Positions 1-8,385 are shown, counted from the stretch's first letter. The stretch: 64,000 nt of DNA from Heritagella_A intestinalis (GCA_904418995.1 CAJFQF010000004.1:100734-164733), one strand, 5' to 3'. Made by a program: numbers and translations. The notes: generated from the letters alone by a model not told the origin.

Positions 1-74
1 TAAACCGCGGCGGCAAGTTGCCGCATCCAACCCGCGTTTAAGGCGAGGTGGAAACCAACGGCCCAAATACCACG
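1..74 (-). repeat. Dispersed intergenic repeat, copy 1 (may be cut by window edge)
   Basis: Read on the minus strand this stretch aligns with the repeat unit at 28191: both start CGTGGTA, continue with a CTCGCC block, then AAACGCG, G-TTGG, and finish in a GC-rich hairpin (here GCGGCA/TGCCGC). The match is by eye and has small indels. It lies 3' of the mltG-like gene, beyond that gene's terminator. Confidence 0.55.
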
Positions 75-156
75 TGCAGCTACCTCCGCGAGGAAATAGG
101 CCGTTTATAACCGTTCGTTTTCCCGCAGGTTGGGTGCGGACCCTGTCTACTGCAAT

Positions 157-193
157 GAAAAACCTCCCCGGCCTTTTTGGCTTGGGGAGGTTT
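157..193 (-). terminator. Rho-independent terminator of the mltG-like gene
   Basis: A 10-bp stem (AAACCTCCCC paired with GGGGAGGTTT) has a 14-nt loop and is followed on the minus strand by a T run. It lies directly after the stop codon at 201. Confidence 0.85.
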
Positions 194-200
194 GCGCTTT

Positions 201-1106
201 TTAGCTGTACTGCACGCCGTATTTTGCCATGGCGGCTTCGTGCTCTTCCAATGTCCGGGAGTAGTGGTTCTGGTTGTCGTTGCCAAAGAAGAAATAGAGA
301 TAATCGCTGGAAGCCGGATTCACCGCCGCCTGGATGGCCCGGGCGCCTGGGTTGCAGATGGGCCCGGCCGGCAAAGCCGCGCATTTATAGGTGTTGTACA
401 GGGCGGCGAATTTTCCGGTATTGCGCAAATAGGGGCTGTCTGTTACGTTTTGGTTAATGTATTCCCGAGTGGAGTCCATTTCTAGGCGCATCCCCGCTTC
501 CAAGCGGTTGTAAATCACCGAGGCCACCAGGGCGGCGTTTTCCGCGCTGCGGGACTCCTTTTCTACAATAGAGGCCACGATGAGCTGGGTGTCGGAAATG
601 CCCCCGGCCTTGGCGTTGTAGTTGTTGAGAATCCGGATAAGCACGTCTTCCGGGTCGTCGTCTACATAGAATTCGTAGGTGTCCGGGAAGAGATAGCCCT
701 CCATTTTATAGGCCCGGTCGCTGCTTTCCGGCACGGAGAAGGATTTGGGGCTGTAGTTCTGGGACACCTCCACAAAGGCTTGGTCATCGCATACGCCGGC
801 CTCTTCCAAAGTCTGGGCCACCTGCATCACCGTATACCCTTCCGGGAAGGTGACGGTCACCGTTTCCGGAGGCTCCGGGGTGGGTTCGGGCGTGGGTTCA
901 AGGGTAGGCTCTGGAGTGGCCTGGGAAGAAGCGCTCTCCGGTGAGGCGGAAGGCGAGGGCGAAGGGCTGCTCACAGTGGAAGCAGTGGGAGAGGGGCTGG
1001 GGGATACAGAATCCGTTCCGGCGGAACTGCATCCGGTGCAGAAAAGGGCAAAAGCCACAGCGGCCGCCAACCCCCGCAGGAAACATCCGGCTTTCTTTTT
1101 CATCAT
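201..1106 (-). CDS. mltG: MltG/YceG-like endolytic transglycosylase, lipoprotein form
   Basis: The 301-aa protein is predicted to cleave nascent peptidoglycan strands at the outer face of the membrane. Residues 1-26 form a lipoprotein signal with lipobox FCTGC (Cys26). Residues 31-80 are a Ser/Pro linker ending in PTPEP repeats. The YceG domain follows, with GYLFPDTYEF near 137, the catalytic Glu182 in ASIVEKES, IYNRL near 198, and the C-terminal YNTY...NPG...YLYF blocks. Family members normally carry an N-terminal transmembrane helix, so lipid anchoring is unusual. The ATG at 1106 is preferred over upstream starts because GGAAGG sits 7 nt before it; the ATG at 1103 is the alternative. The motif usually read as DPT is MDSTREY here. 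Confidence 0.85.
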   Translation of the reverse strand: MMKKKAGCFLRGLAAAVAFALFCTGCSSAGTDSVSPSPSPTASTVSSPSPSPSASPESASSQATPEPTLEPTPEPTPEPPETVTVTFPEGYTVMQVAQTLEEAGVCDDQAFVEVSQNYSPKSFSVPESSDRAYKMEGYLFPDTYEFYVDDDPEDVLIRILNNYNAKAGGISDTQLIVASIVEKESRSAENAALVASVIYNRLEAGMRLEMDSTREYINQNVTDSPYLRNTGKFAALYNTYKCAALPAGPICNPGARAIQAAVNPASSDYLYFFFGNDNQNHYSRTLEEHEAAMAKYGVQYS

Positions 1107-1197
1107 GAGGAATCCTTCCTTTCTCTCCAAAATGATTTCCATGAATTTCCACAAATGCAAACAAAAAACACTCTTGCAGCGTTCCTGATTTTCTATC

Positions 1198-1225
1198 ATT
1201 ATACCTGCTTTTCGACAAAATGCAA
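1198..1225 (-). promoter_or_regulatory. Promoter of the mltG-like gene
   Basis: On the minus strand TTGCAT (1225-1220) and TATAAT (1203-1198) are separated by 16 bp, about 90 bp before the mltG start. The leader contains an 11-nt ACAAATGCAAA match to the znuA operator arm at 1151-1161. Confidence 0.6.
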
Positions 1226-1253
1226 GGGAATTCGCAGCCTCACACCAGGGCCC

Positions 1254-1282
1254 TTGACAGGTTCCAAAAATCAGCGTATGAT
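1254..1282 (+). promoter_or_regulatory. Promoter of the znuACB operon
   Basis: TTGACA (1254-1259) and TATGAT (1277-1282) are separated by exactly 17 bp, a near-consensus housekeeping promoter. The palindromic operator overlaps the expected transcription start. Confidence 0.85.
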
Positions 1283-1285
1283 TAC

Positions 1286-1306
1286 AAATGCAAATTGTTT
1301 GCATTT
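1286..1306 (+). promoter_or_regulatory. Perfect 9-3-9 palindromic operator, probable metalloregulator site (Zur/Fur-like)
   Basis: The arms AAATGCAAA and TTTGCATTT are perfectly complementary and flank a TTG centre. The site begins 4 bp after the -10 box and ends 11 bp before the znuA start, so a bound repressor would block initiation. Regulation by zinc through a Fur-family protein is inferred from the importer genes it controls; the regulator is not in this window. Confidence 0.7.
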
Positions 1307-1316
1307 AGGAGGCCAC

Positions 1317-2264
1317 ATGAGAAGAATTGCCTTTTTACGAAATGGAAAAAAGCGAGTCATCGCCCTGCTGACGGCCCTGGCCCTGGTGCTGGGCTGCTTG
1401 TCCGGCTGCTCCCCCAGAAGGGAAGAGACCGGGTTCCGGGTAGTGACGTCGTTTTACCCTGTGTATATTATGACACTCAATATAACAGAAGGGATTGACG
1501 GTGTGTCGGTGGACAATATGGCCGGACAGCAGACGGGGTGCCTCCACGACTACCAGCTGCAAAACCGGGATATGCAGAATTTGGAGACCGCCGATGCCTT
1601 TGTGATTAACGGCGCGGGCATGGAGAGCTTTCTGAGCAAGGTGCTGGAGCAGCTTCCGAAGCTGCCGGTGGTGGATTCCAGTGAGGGGATTTCCCTTTTA
1701 TATGAAGAGGGCCACAGCCATGAGGGGGAAGAGGGCCACGACCATGAGGACGAGGAACCCAACGCACACATCTGGGTGAGCATCTCCAACTATATCCAGC
1801 AGGTGGAGAACATCACCCAATCCCTCATGGAGCTGGATGCGGCCCATAGCGCTCAGTATGCGGCCAACGGGGCGGCCTATGTGGAAAAGCTCACCGCCTT
1901 GCGGGACAAAATGCACCGGGAGCTGGACGGCCTGCCCCACCGGGAGATTGTCACCTTCCACGAGGCGTTCCCCTATTTCGCCCAGGAGTTTGACCTGCAC
2001 ATTGCGGCGGTGGTGAACCGGGAGCCGGACAGTCAGCCCAGCGCCCGGGAGCTGGCGGACACCATCCGGCTCATTCGGGAGACCGGGGTGCAGTCGGTGT
2101 TTGCCGAGCCCCAGTATTCCGAGTCGGCGGCGCAGATTATCTCCCAGGAGAGCGGGGCCACCCTGTATCTGTTGGACCCGGGGGTCACCGGAGAGGAAAC
2201 CCCCGATGCCTATTTGGACGCCATGGAAAAGAATCTGGAAATCTTAAAGGAAGCCCTGGCCTGA
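1317..2264 (+). CDS. znuA: Zinc/manganese ABC transporter substrate-binding lipoprotein
   Basis: The 315-aa lipoprotein (lipobox LSGC, Cys31) is a cluster A-I metal-binding protein. The expected metal ligands are visible: His77 in LHDYQ, His151 in NAHIWVS, His215 in TFHEAF and Asp287 in LLDPG. A His/Glu/Asp-rich loop (about 130-150, GHSHEGEEGHDHEDEE) precedes the second ligand, a feature typical of zinc-specific rather than manganese-specific members. It would capture Zn(II) outside the membrane and deliver it to the permease encoded downstream. GGAGG lies just before the ATG at 1317. The gene leads a three-gene operon under the palindromic operator. Confidence 0.9.
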   Translation: MRRIAFLRNGKKRVIALLTALALVLGCLSGCSPRREETGFRVVTSFYPVYIMTLNITEGIDGVSVDNMAGQQTGCLHDYQLQNRDMQNLETADAFVINGAGMESFLSKVLEQLPKLPVVDSSEGISLLYEEGHSHEGEEGHDHEDEEPNAHIWVSISNYIQQVENITQSLMELDAAHSAQYAANGAAYVEKLTALRDKMHRELDGLPHREIVTFHEAFPYFAQEFDLHIAAVVNREPDSQPSARELADTIRLIRETGVQSVFAEPQYSESAAQIISQESGATLYLLDPGVTGEETPDAYLDAMEKNLEILKEALA

Positions 2265-2283
2265 GCCGGGAAAGGAGCGGTTT

Positions 2284-3027
2284 ATGGAAGCATCTGCAAA
2301 GCCCGTGTGCCATTGCAGCGTGGAGATTCGGGGTCTCACGGTGAAAAAGCACGACGGCGTTATTTTAGACCACATTGATTTGGACGTCCACCACGGGGAG
2401 ATTCTGGCCCTCATCGGGCGCAACGGCGCGGGGAAGACCACCCTGCTCAAGGCCCTGCTGGGCCGGTGTGCCTATACCGGGCAGGTTCTCTACCGCAACG
2501 GCCAGGGGCAGACCGTGGAAAAACCCCGGATCGGCTATGTGCCCCAGCGGCTGGATTTTGACCGTTCCGCCCCCATTACTGCCGGGGATTTGCTGTGCGC
2601 CAACAGCTCCCGGCGGCCGGTGTGGCTGGGCGGTTCCCGGCAGGCCAAGGAAAAGGCCGACGCCATGCTGCAAAAGGTGGGGGGGAGCGCTGACCTGCTG
2701 TCCAAGCGGCTGGGAACCCTTTCCGGCGGCGAGCTCCAGCGGGTGCTTCTGGCCTTTGCTCTGGACCCCATGCCGGATCTGCTGCTCCTGGACGAACCGG
2801 TTTCCGCTGTGGACCGGAAGGGCATCGGCCTGTTTTATGACTTGGTGACTTCCCTGCGCAGTGAATACCATATGCCCATCATCTTGGTTTCCCACGACCT
2901 TTCCCATGTGCGCCGGTATGCCACGGTGGCGGCAGTGCTGGAAAAGACCATTCTCTGCCGGGGCACACCGGAGGAAGTGCTGGCCTCGCCGGAGGTACAG
3001 GAAATTTTTGGACTGGGGGATGTCTGA
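2284..3027 (+). CDS. znuC: Zinc/manganese ABC transporter ATP-binding protein
   Basis: The 247-aa ABC ATPase energises metal import. Walker A is GRNGAGKT (45-52), the signature is LSGGELQR, Walker B is LLLLDEP, and the H-loop is ILVSHD. The gene starts 19 bp after znuA behind AAAGGAG and its stop overlaps the next gene's ATG by one base, so expression is probably coupled. Confidence 0.92.
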   Translation: MEASAKPVCHCSVEIRGLTVKKHDGVILDHIDLDVHHGEILALIGRNGAGKTTLLKALLGRCAYTGQVLYRNGQGQTVEKPRIGYVPQRLDFDRSAPITAGDLLCANSSRRPVWLGGSRQAKEKADAMLQKVGGSADLLSKRLGTLSGGELQRVLLAFALDPMPDLLLLDEPVSAVDRKGIGLFYDLVTSLRSEYHMPIILVSHDLSHVRRYATVAAVLEKTILCRGTPEEVLASPEVQEIFGLGDV

Positions 3028-3881
3028 TGGAAGTTTTGTATGGAATCATTGATACGCTCCTGCCCTTTGAGTGGACGGAGTTCGACTTTATGAAAAACGC
3101 CCTGCTGGCGGTGCTGCTCATCTCTCCCCTGTTCGGGCTGGTGGGCACGGCGGTAGTCAGCAACCGGATGTCCTTTTTCTCCGATGCCCTGGGCCATTCC
3201 GCCCTGACGGGTATTGCCATTGGGGTGCTTATGGGGGTGGACAACTACCTGCTCTCTATGCTGGGCTTTGCCCTGCTCTTTGCCCTGGGCATCTCCGCGG
3301 TGCTGGAAACGGGAAATTCCTCGGCGGACACTATCATCGGGGTGTTTTCCGCCACAGGTCTGGCCCTGGGGGTGGTGCTCCTCTCTGCCAGCGGCGGCTT
3401 TGCCAAATATTCCGCCTATCTGGTGGGGGATATCCTCACGGTCCAGCCAGAAGAGCTGCTGTTGCTGCTTTTCATCCTCATTGGGGTGGTACTGGTGTGG
3501 ATTTTCGGCTACAACAAGCTCCTGCTCACGGGCCTCAACGAGGATTTAGCCGCCGGAAAAAATGTCCGGGTCCGGGTGGTGAACCGGCTCTTCGCCATTG
3601 TTCTGGCGGTGATTGTGACCATCTCGATTAAATGGGTGGGGATGCTGATTATCAACTCCCTGCTGGTGCTCCCGGCCGCCGCCTCCCGGAACCTGGCCCG
3701 GAACACCGCCGCCTATCACGGGCTCTCCGTGGGGATTTCCCTGGTTTCCGGCGTGGCGGGATTGATTCTCTCCTACTACTGGGGCATTGCCACCGGCGGC
3801 ACTATTGTGCTGGTGGCGGCGGTGATTTTTTTCGGCACCTTCCTTTTTTCCCGGTGTCGGTCTGGGCTCCGGAAGGGGTAA
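3027..3881 (+). CDS. znuB: Zinc/manganese ABC transporter permease (ABC-3 family)
   Basis: The 284-aa integral membrane protein has about eight hydrophobic segments and the ABC-3 family blocks, including FFSDALGHSALTGIAIG near residue 50 and LLVLPAAASRNLA near 213. It would form the metal channel together with ZnuC. The ATG overlaps the znuC stop in a TGATG arrangement. A strong terminator follows. Confidence 0.92.
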   Translation: MEVLYGIIDTLLPFEWTEFDFMKNALLAVLLISPLFGLVGTAVVSNRMSFFSDALGHSALTGIAIGVLMGVDNYLLSMLGFALLFALGISAVLETGNSSADTIIGVFSATGLALGVVLLSASGGFAKYSAYLVGDILTVQPEELLLLLFILIGVVLVWIFGYNKLLLTGLNEDLAAGKNVRVRVVNRLFAIVLAVIVTISIKWVGMLIINSLLVLPAAASRNLARNTAAYHGLSVGISLVSGVAGLILSYYWGIATGGTIVLVAAVIFFGTFLFSRCRSGLRKG

Positions 3882-3896
3882 TCTTTGGATATACAG

Positions 3897-3935
3897 AAAA
3901 GGCTCTCTGACTTCGCTGGTCAGAGAGCCTTTTGC
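3897..3935. terminator. Bidirectional terminator between znuB and the convergent small gene
   Basis: A perfect 15-bp stem (AAAAGGCTCTCTGAC with its complement) has a 7-nt loop, with T runs in both directions. It serves znuB and the convergent gene ending at 3950. Confidence 0.9.
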
Positions 3936-3949
3936 TGTTTTGATACTTT

Positions 3950-4282
3950 TTAGAGGGAGGAAATCACCCCGGAAATGGTGTTCAGGAAAGCCTGTTCTCC
4001 CATGGTGTTCCACTTGAAAAAGATGCCTTGACTGCCCCCAGACGTAATGGCCGAGAGGAAATAGTCCTCCCCGCTGCCGGCCAGAGTCAGGGTAAGGCTC
4101 ACACGGTTGCTGCCAAGCCAGCTGTAGCGCTCGAACACCCGCACGGCGCAGCGGAATTCCCCTTGGGAAAAGTCACTGCTGGCCTCCAAGGTGGCAGAGG
4201 TGCTGCCGTTTAGCACGGCGCTCTGTACCCGTGCCAAAATGCTTCGAAAATCCCCGTGGACGCGGCGCTCTAATTTTGCCAT
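3950..4282 (-). CDS. Small conserved protein, possibly DUF6054 family
   Basis: This 110-aa soluble protein has no signal peptide or membrane helix. Its sequence (VRVFERYSW, NRVSLTLTLAGSG, LSAITSGGSQG) looks from memory like the Firmicutes family DUF6054, which has no known function; I could not verify this. The start is supported by GGAGGG 6 nt before the ATG at 4282. It lies 22 bp downstream of the aldo/keto reductase gene and is probably co-transcribed with it. Confidence 0.7.
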   Translation of the reverse strand: MAKLERRVHGDFRSILARVQSAVLNGSTSATLEASSDFSQGEFRCAVRVFERYSWLGSNRVSLTLTLAGSGEDYFLSAITSGGSQGIFFKWNTMGEQAFLNTISGVISSL

Positions 4283-4304
4283 GATGCTCCCTCCTTCTGT
4301 ATGA

Positions 4305-5228
4305 TCAGGGAATCATATTCCCGGCGGCCTGATACAGGCCGTACCATTCGGGGCGGGTCAGGGGAATCTGGGAACCGGCGCAGCCATCCAGCATCCGCTG
4401 GGCCTGGGTAGTGCCCAAAATCACCTGAATGTTGGCGGGGTGGCGGGTGAGCCATGCCACGGCAATGCCGGTGGGAGTTACCTGGTATTTCTCCGCCAGC
4501 TCCTGGCACTTGCGGTTCAGCTCGGGATAGTTCTCCATGTCGCCCAGGAAGGGGCCCTCGAAAAAGCCCTTCTGGAAGGGGGACCAGGCCTGGAGGGTGA
4601 TGCCCTTGAGGCGGCAGTATTCCAGGGTGCTCCCCGTGCGGTCAATAGCCTGGTCGGTGTGCATATTCACTGCCATGCCGGCGTCCATGAGAGGCGTGTG
4701 GGCCACGCTGATCTGCATCTGGTTAAAGAGCAGCTTCTGGCCAAAAGCCTGCTGAAGCAGCTCGATTTGGGCGGGGTTGTGGTTGGAAACACCGAAATAA
4801 CGCACTTTGCCCGCGTCAAAGAGGGTTTGCAGCGCCTCGGCGGTCTCTTCCGGCTCCATGAGGGCGTCGGGCCGGTGGAGCAGAAGCACGTCCAGATAGT
4901 CGGTGTGCAGGCGCTTTAGGCTGCCGTCTACAGCTTCCAGAATATGCTCCTTGGAGAAATCATAGTATCCCTTGCGGATGCCGCACTTGCTCTGCAAAAT
5001 CATCTTTTCCCGGACTTGGGGGTTCATGCCCACCGCTTCGGCAAAGAATTCCTCGCAGTAGCCGTCCCCATAGATGTCCGCGTGGTCAAACATATTGACG
5101 CCGGCCTCCATAGCCGTGCGGATCAGGTGTTCGGCCCCCTTCTTGTCCAGGTTATTGATGCGCATACAGCCCATAATGATATTGGAGGGCTTCAGGTCGG
5201 AGGCGGGAATCTGCAAATATTTCATCAT
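4305..5228 (-). CDS. Aldo/keto reductase, YdhF-like
   Basis: The 307-aa NADPH-dependent oxidoreductase has a (beta/alpha)8 barrel of normal length. The catalytic tetrad can be placed at Asp48 and Tyr53 (FDHADIYGDG), Lys81 (ILQSKCG) and His118 (LLLHRPD). The late NADPH-binding segment VILGTTQAQR is present. The overall sequence is closest to the YdhF-type reductases, whose physiological substrate is unclear. AAAGGAAG lies 5 nt before the first of two consecutive ATGs (5228 and 5225). Confidence 0.88.
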   Translation of the reverse strand: MMKYLQIPASDLKPSNIIMGCMRINNLDKKGAEHLIRTAMEAGVNMFDHADIYGDGYCEEFFAEAVGMNPQVREKMILQSKCGIRKGYYDFSKEHILEAVDGSLKRLHTDYLDVLLLHRPDALMEPEETAEALQTLFDAGKVRYFGVSNHNPAQIELLQQAFGQKLLFNQMQISVAHTPLMDAGMAVNMHTDQAIDRTGSTLEYCRLKGITLQAWSPFQKGFFEGPFLGDMENYPELNRKCQELAEKYQVTPTGIAVAWLTRHPANIQVILGTTQAQRMLDGCAGSQIPLTRPEWYGLYQAAGNMIP

Positions 5229-5372
5229 GAAAACTTCCTTTCTTCGGCGGTATTTCCTTTATCATAGCATGGACAGGGGAAATCGTCACGGCTTTTTCTA
5301 AAAAATGCCGGAAAAGATTCCTGTAGCAGGAGAATATTCGAAAAATAGCATTCAAAATACACATAAAATCCT

Positions 5373-5401
5373 TTGACAAATGAGGAATAAATATTTATAA
5401 T
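5373..5401 (+). promoter_or_regulatory. Promoter of the V-ATPase operon
   Basis: A perfect TTGACA (5373-5378) and a perfect TATAAT (5396-5401) are separated by 17 bp in an AT-rich stretch, 86 bp before the first gene. This is the strongest-looking promoter in the window. Confidence 0.92.
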
Positions 5402-5487
5402 GGAAAACATAACAAGAAGGCTGGTTGATTTTGCTATCTTCGCAGAAAATAAAAGCGGAAATCCAGGGACCAAAGGTGGTGAGAAGG

Positions 5488-5799
5488 ATGGCGGAGTCCG
5501 CGATAAAAGCCGTGCTGGCGGCAGAAGAAACCGCCGCTGGCCGGGAGGAACAGGCCCGGGAGCAGGCGCAGCAGATGATAGCCCAGGCCCGGGAGCAGGC
5601 CCAGGCCATGGTGCGGCAGGCAGAGGAGGAAGCCCGGATAGAAAAGGCCCGGCAGCTTCGGGAAGCCATTGACGCAGCCCAGGTGCAGGCCCGCAGCCTA
5701 CAGGAGGACGCCCGGCAGCAGGCCCGCGCCCTGCAAGCCAGGGCGGAGAATCGGAAAGAACAGGTACAAAAAGAAATCCTTCGGGCGGTTTTGCAATAA
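5488..5799 (+). CDS. ntpF: V-type ATPase peripheral-stalk subunit (G/H, NtpF-like)
   Basis: The 103-aa protein is one continuous Ala/Gln/Glu/Arg-rich helix of coiled-coil type (AREQAQAMVRQAEEEAR), as expected for the stalk subunit that pairs with subunit E and holds the catalytic head to subunit I. The ATG at 5488 is preferred because AAAGGTGG lies 8 nt upstream; an in-frame start at 5425 lacks a ribosome-binding site. The composition is low-complexity, so the family assignment rests mainly on position as first gene before ntpI. Confidence 0.8.
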   Translation: MAESAIKAVLAAEETAAGREEQAREQAQQMIAQAREQAQAMVRQAEEEARIEKARQLREAIDAAQVQARSLQEDARQQARALQARAENRKEQVQKEILRAVLQ

Positions 5800-5828
5800 T
5801 GCCCGAAAAACGGTAAGGAGGGGATGGT

Positions 5829-7850
5829 ATGGCTATACTGCCCATGCGCCGCATTTCGCTGTATGGGCTCAAATCCCAGCGGAAAGAAGTGCTGGAGCTT
5901 CTCCAGCGCCGGGGTGTGGTAGAGGTAATCTGCCGGCCCCAGAAGGAAGAAGCCTTTTCCTGCGCCGACACCCGGGAAGACCGGGAGCATTTTGCCGCGT
6001 TTCAGGGGCAGGCCAAGAGGGCGCTGGAAATCCTGGACGCCCATTGCCCGGTAAAAAAATCCCTGTTTGCCTCCCTGGAAGGCCGCAAATCTCTGACTCT
6101 ACAGGAGTATGAGGCCAACCGGCAAAAAGTCCAGGCGGCTACAGAGGCGGCGGCCCGGCTGGAATCCCTGGAACGGGAGCGGGAGGATCTCCGGGCGGAA
6201 AAGACCCGGATACAGGCCCGGCTAGAGTCCCTGACTCCCTGGCTGTCATTAGATGTGCCCCTCAACGCCAAGGGAACCCGCTCCACGGCGGTATTTATCG
6301 GCACCTTCCCCCAGCCCCTGACCCGGGAGAAATTGCTGCAAGAGCTGGCCCGGCGGCTGCCAGAGGTTCGGGCCATAGAGGCGGAGGTGCTCAGCACCCT
6401 GCCCCAGCAGACCTGTGTGTTTCTGCTCTGCCTCAGCGAGGAAAGCCCGGCGGTGGAGACCGCTTTGCGTGGTATGGGGTTTTCCTATCCGGCGGAGACA
6501 GGGGACGAATTGCCCCGGAAACAGCGGGAATCCCTTTTGGAAGAGGCCAAGAAGGTGGACCGGCGTGTCCAGGAAATCCAGGAGGAAATCGTCTCCTATG
6601 CCGGGCAGCGGGAGACCCTGTGTTTCCTCTATGACTACTACGCCATGCGCATTGAAAAATATGAAGTGCTGGCCATGCTCCGGCAGACCCGGCGGACCTT
6701 TTTGCTGACAGGCTATCTCCCCGCCCGGGACGCTCCGGCTCTGGAGCGGGAGCTGGAAGGAAAATTCCAGGTGTATGTGGAGCTGGAAGAGCCGGGCCCC
6801 CAGGAGGAAATCCCGGTGGCCCTGGAAAACAACCAGTTTGCCGCGCCTATGGAGCCGGTGGTGGAGGGCTACAGCCTTCCCGGCCGGGGGGAAGTGGACC
6901 CCTGCACCCCGATGGCCTGTTTCTACTATGTGCTTTTCGGCCTGATGCTCTCCGACGCCGCCTACGGCATTATTATGGTGGTGGTGTGCGGAATCCTGCT
7001 GGCGAAATTCAAAAATATGGAGAGCGGGATGCGCAAATCCCTGCAGCTCTTTCTCTATTCCGGCATCTCCACTACCTTCTGGGGGATTCTCTTCGGAAGC
7101 TGGTTCGGGGATGCGGTGACGGTGATTTCCCGGACGTTTTTCGGCGCCGAGGTGAGTATCCCGGCGCTGTGGTTCACCCCTTTGGAAAACCCCATGCTGT
7201 TGTTGGTGTTCTCCTTCCTGCTGGGGATTCTCCACCTGTTTGCGGGGTTGGGAGTGCAGTTCTATCAATGCGTCCGGGCCGGCCGGTGGAAGGATGCCCT
7301 CTATGACGTGGTGTTCTGGTATCTGCTGGTGGGGGGCGGCATCGTCTACCTGCTCACCATGGACATGGTGACGGATATGCTGGGATTGCCCTTTACCCTG
7401 GGGGAGCCGGCGGGGACCATTTCCGCCGTGTGCGCGGGGATTGGGGCTCTGGGCATTTTGTGTACCGCCGGACGGGACTCCAAGAACCCATTGAAGCGGT
7501 TTCTCAAAGGGCTCTATGGCCTGTACAATATTTCCGGCTATCTCAGCGACATCCTTTCCTATTCCCGGTTGCTGGCCCTGGGGTTGGCCACCGGCGTTAT
7601 TGCCTCGGTGTTCAACCAGATGGGGGCCATGGTAGGGGGCGGCGTGTTGGGGGCCATTGTGTTTACCCTGGTGTTCCTCATCGGCCACACCCTGAATATC
7701 GGCATCAACCTGCTGGGGGCCTATGTCCACACCAACCGCCTCCAGTATGTGGAGTTCTTCGGCAAGTTCTATGAGGGCGGCGGGAAAAAGTTCCACCCCT
7801 TTGCCGCCCATACCCAATATTATCAAATCAGGGAGGAAGACCAATCATGA
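5829..7850 (+). CDS. ntpI: V-type ATPase membrane subunit I (a subunit)
   Basis: The 673-aa subunit has a cytoplasmic N-terminal half with coiled coils (about 1-350) and a C-terminal half of about seven or eight membrane helices. The helix SYSRLLALGLATG carries Arg580, the probable conserved arginine facing the rotor's carboxylates. The subunit forms the ion half-channels beside the c-ring. AAGGAGGGG precedes the ATG at 5829. Its stop overlaps the ntpK start in an ATGA arrangement. Confidence 0.93.
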   Translation: MAILPMRRISLYGLKSQRKEVLELLQRRGVVEVICRPQKEEAFSCADTREDREHFAAFQGQAKRALEILDAHCPVKKSLFASLEGRKSLTLQEYEANRQKVQAATEAAARLESLEREREDLRAEKTRIQARLESLTPWLSLDVPLNAKGTRSTAVFIGTFPQPLTREKLLQELARRLPEVRAIEAEVLSTLPQQTCVFLLCLSEESPAVETALRGMGFSYPAETGDELPRKQRESLLEEAKKVDRRVQEIQEEIVSYAGQRETLCFLYDYYAMRIEKYEVLAMLRQTRRTFLLTGYLPARDAPALERELEGKFQVYVELEEPGPQEEIPVALENNQFAAPMEPVVEGYSLPGRGEVDPCTPMACFYYVLFGLMLSDAAYGIIMVVVCGILLAKFKNMESGMRKSLQLFLYSGISTTFWGILFGSWFGDAVTVISRTFFGAEVSIPALWFTPLENPMLLLVFSFLLGILHLFAGLGVQFYQCVRAGRWKDALYDVVFWYLLVGGGIVYLLTMDMVTDMLGLPFTLGEPAGTISAVCAGIGALGILCTAGRDSKNPLKRFLKGLYGLYNISGYLSDILSYSRLLALGLATGVIASVFNQMGAMVGGGVLGAIVFTLVFLIGHTLNIGINLLGAYVHTNRLQYVEFFGKFYEGGGKKFHPFAAHTQYYQIREEDQS

Positions 7851-8347
7851 CATTCATCGAGTTTCTCAACACCCTCGGCGTACCCCTGGCACTTTTGGGA
7901 GCGGCCCTGGCGGCCCTGATGGCGGGCATCGGCTCGGCCATTGGCGTAGGCATGGCGGGTGAAGCCGCTGCCGGCGCTTTGGCGGAGGACCCCAGCAAAT
8001 TCGGCAAGGTGCTGATTTTGCAGCTGCTCCCCGGCACCCAGGGCATTTACGGCCTGCTCATCGCCTTTCTGACCCTGTCCAACATCGGCATTTTGGGCGG
8101 CAGCCCGGACATCAGCTTTGCTAAGGGGCTGCTGTACTTCTTCGCCTGCACCCCCATGGCCTTTGTGGGCCTTTGGTCCGCCAAGCGCCAGGCTCGGGCC
8201 TCGGTGGCCAGCATCAACCTTCTCAGCCGCAAGCCCGACCAGTTTGGCAAATCCATTATCCTGCCCGCCATGGTGGAGACCTACGCGGTGCTGGCTCTGT
8301 TGATTTCGCTGCTGGCCGTGGCCAATATCGGCAAGCTCCCCCTGTAA
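7847..8347 (+). CDS. ntpK: V-type ATPase rotor subunit K (c subunit, 16-kDa proteolipid), sodium-type ligands
   Basis: The 166-aa protein consists of two fused helical hairpins (four membrane helices), the 16-kDa form found in Enterococcus hirae. The ion-binding residues of the E. hirae sodium pump are all present at equivalent places: Leu61, Thr64 and Gln65 in QLLPGTQG, Gln115 in AKRQARAS, and Glu144 in AMVETYA. The 29-residue spacing from Gln to Glu is the same. The first hairpin lacks a carboxylate, as in that subunit. This supports Na+ rather than H+ coupling, by inference. Confidence 0.93.
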   Translation: MTFIEFLNTLGVPLALLGAALAALMAGIGSAIGVGMAGEAAAGALAEDPSKFGKVLILQLLPGTQGIYGLLIAFLTLSNIGILGGSPDISFAKGLLYFFACTPMAFVGLWSAKRQARASVASINLLSRKPDQFGKSIILPAMVETYAVLALLISLLAVANIGKLPL

Positions 8348-8385
8348 TGGGAGGCAGCCTTTGATTTGCAAGGGAGGTGCTGGCG

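Noticed and set aside
850..1000. Tandem GGGTTCGGGCGT-like DNA repeats, considered as a non-coding repeat
   Set aside because: They are explained as codons for the PTPEP/Ser-Pro linker of the MltG-like lipoprotein.
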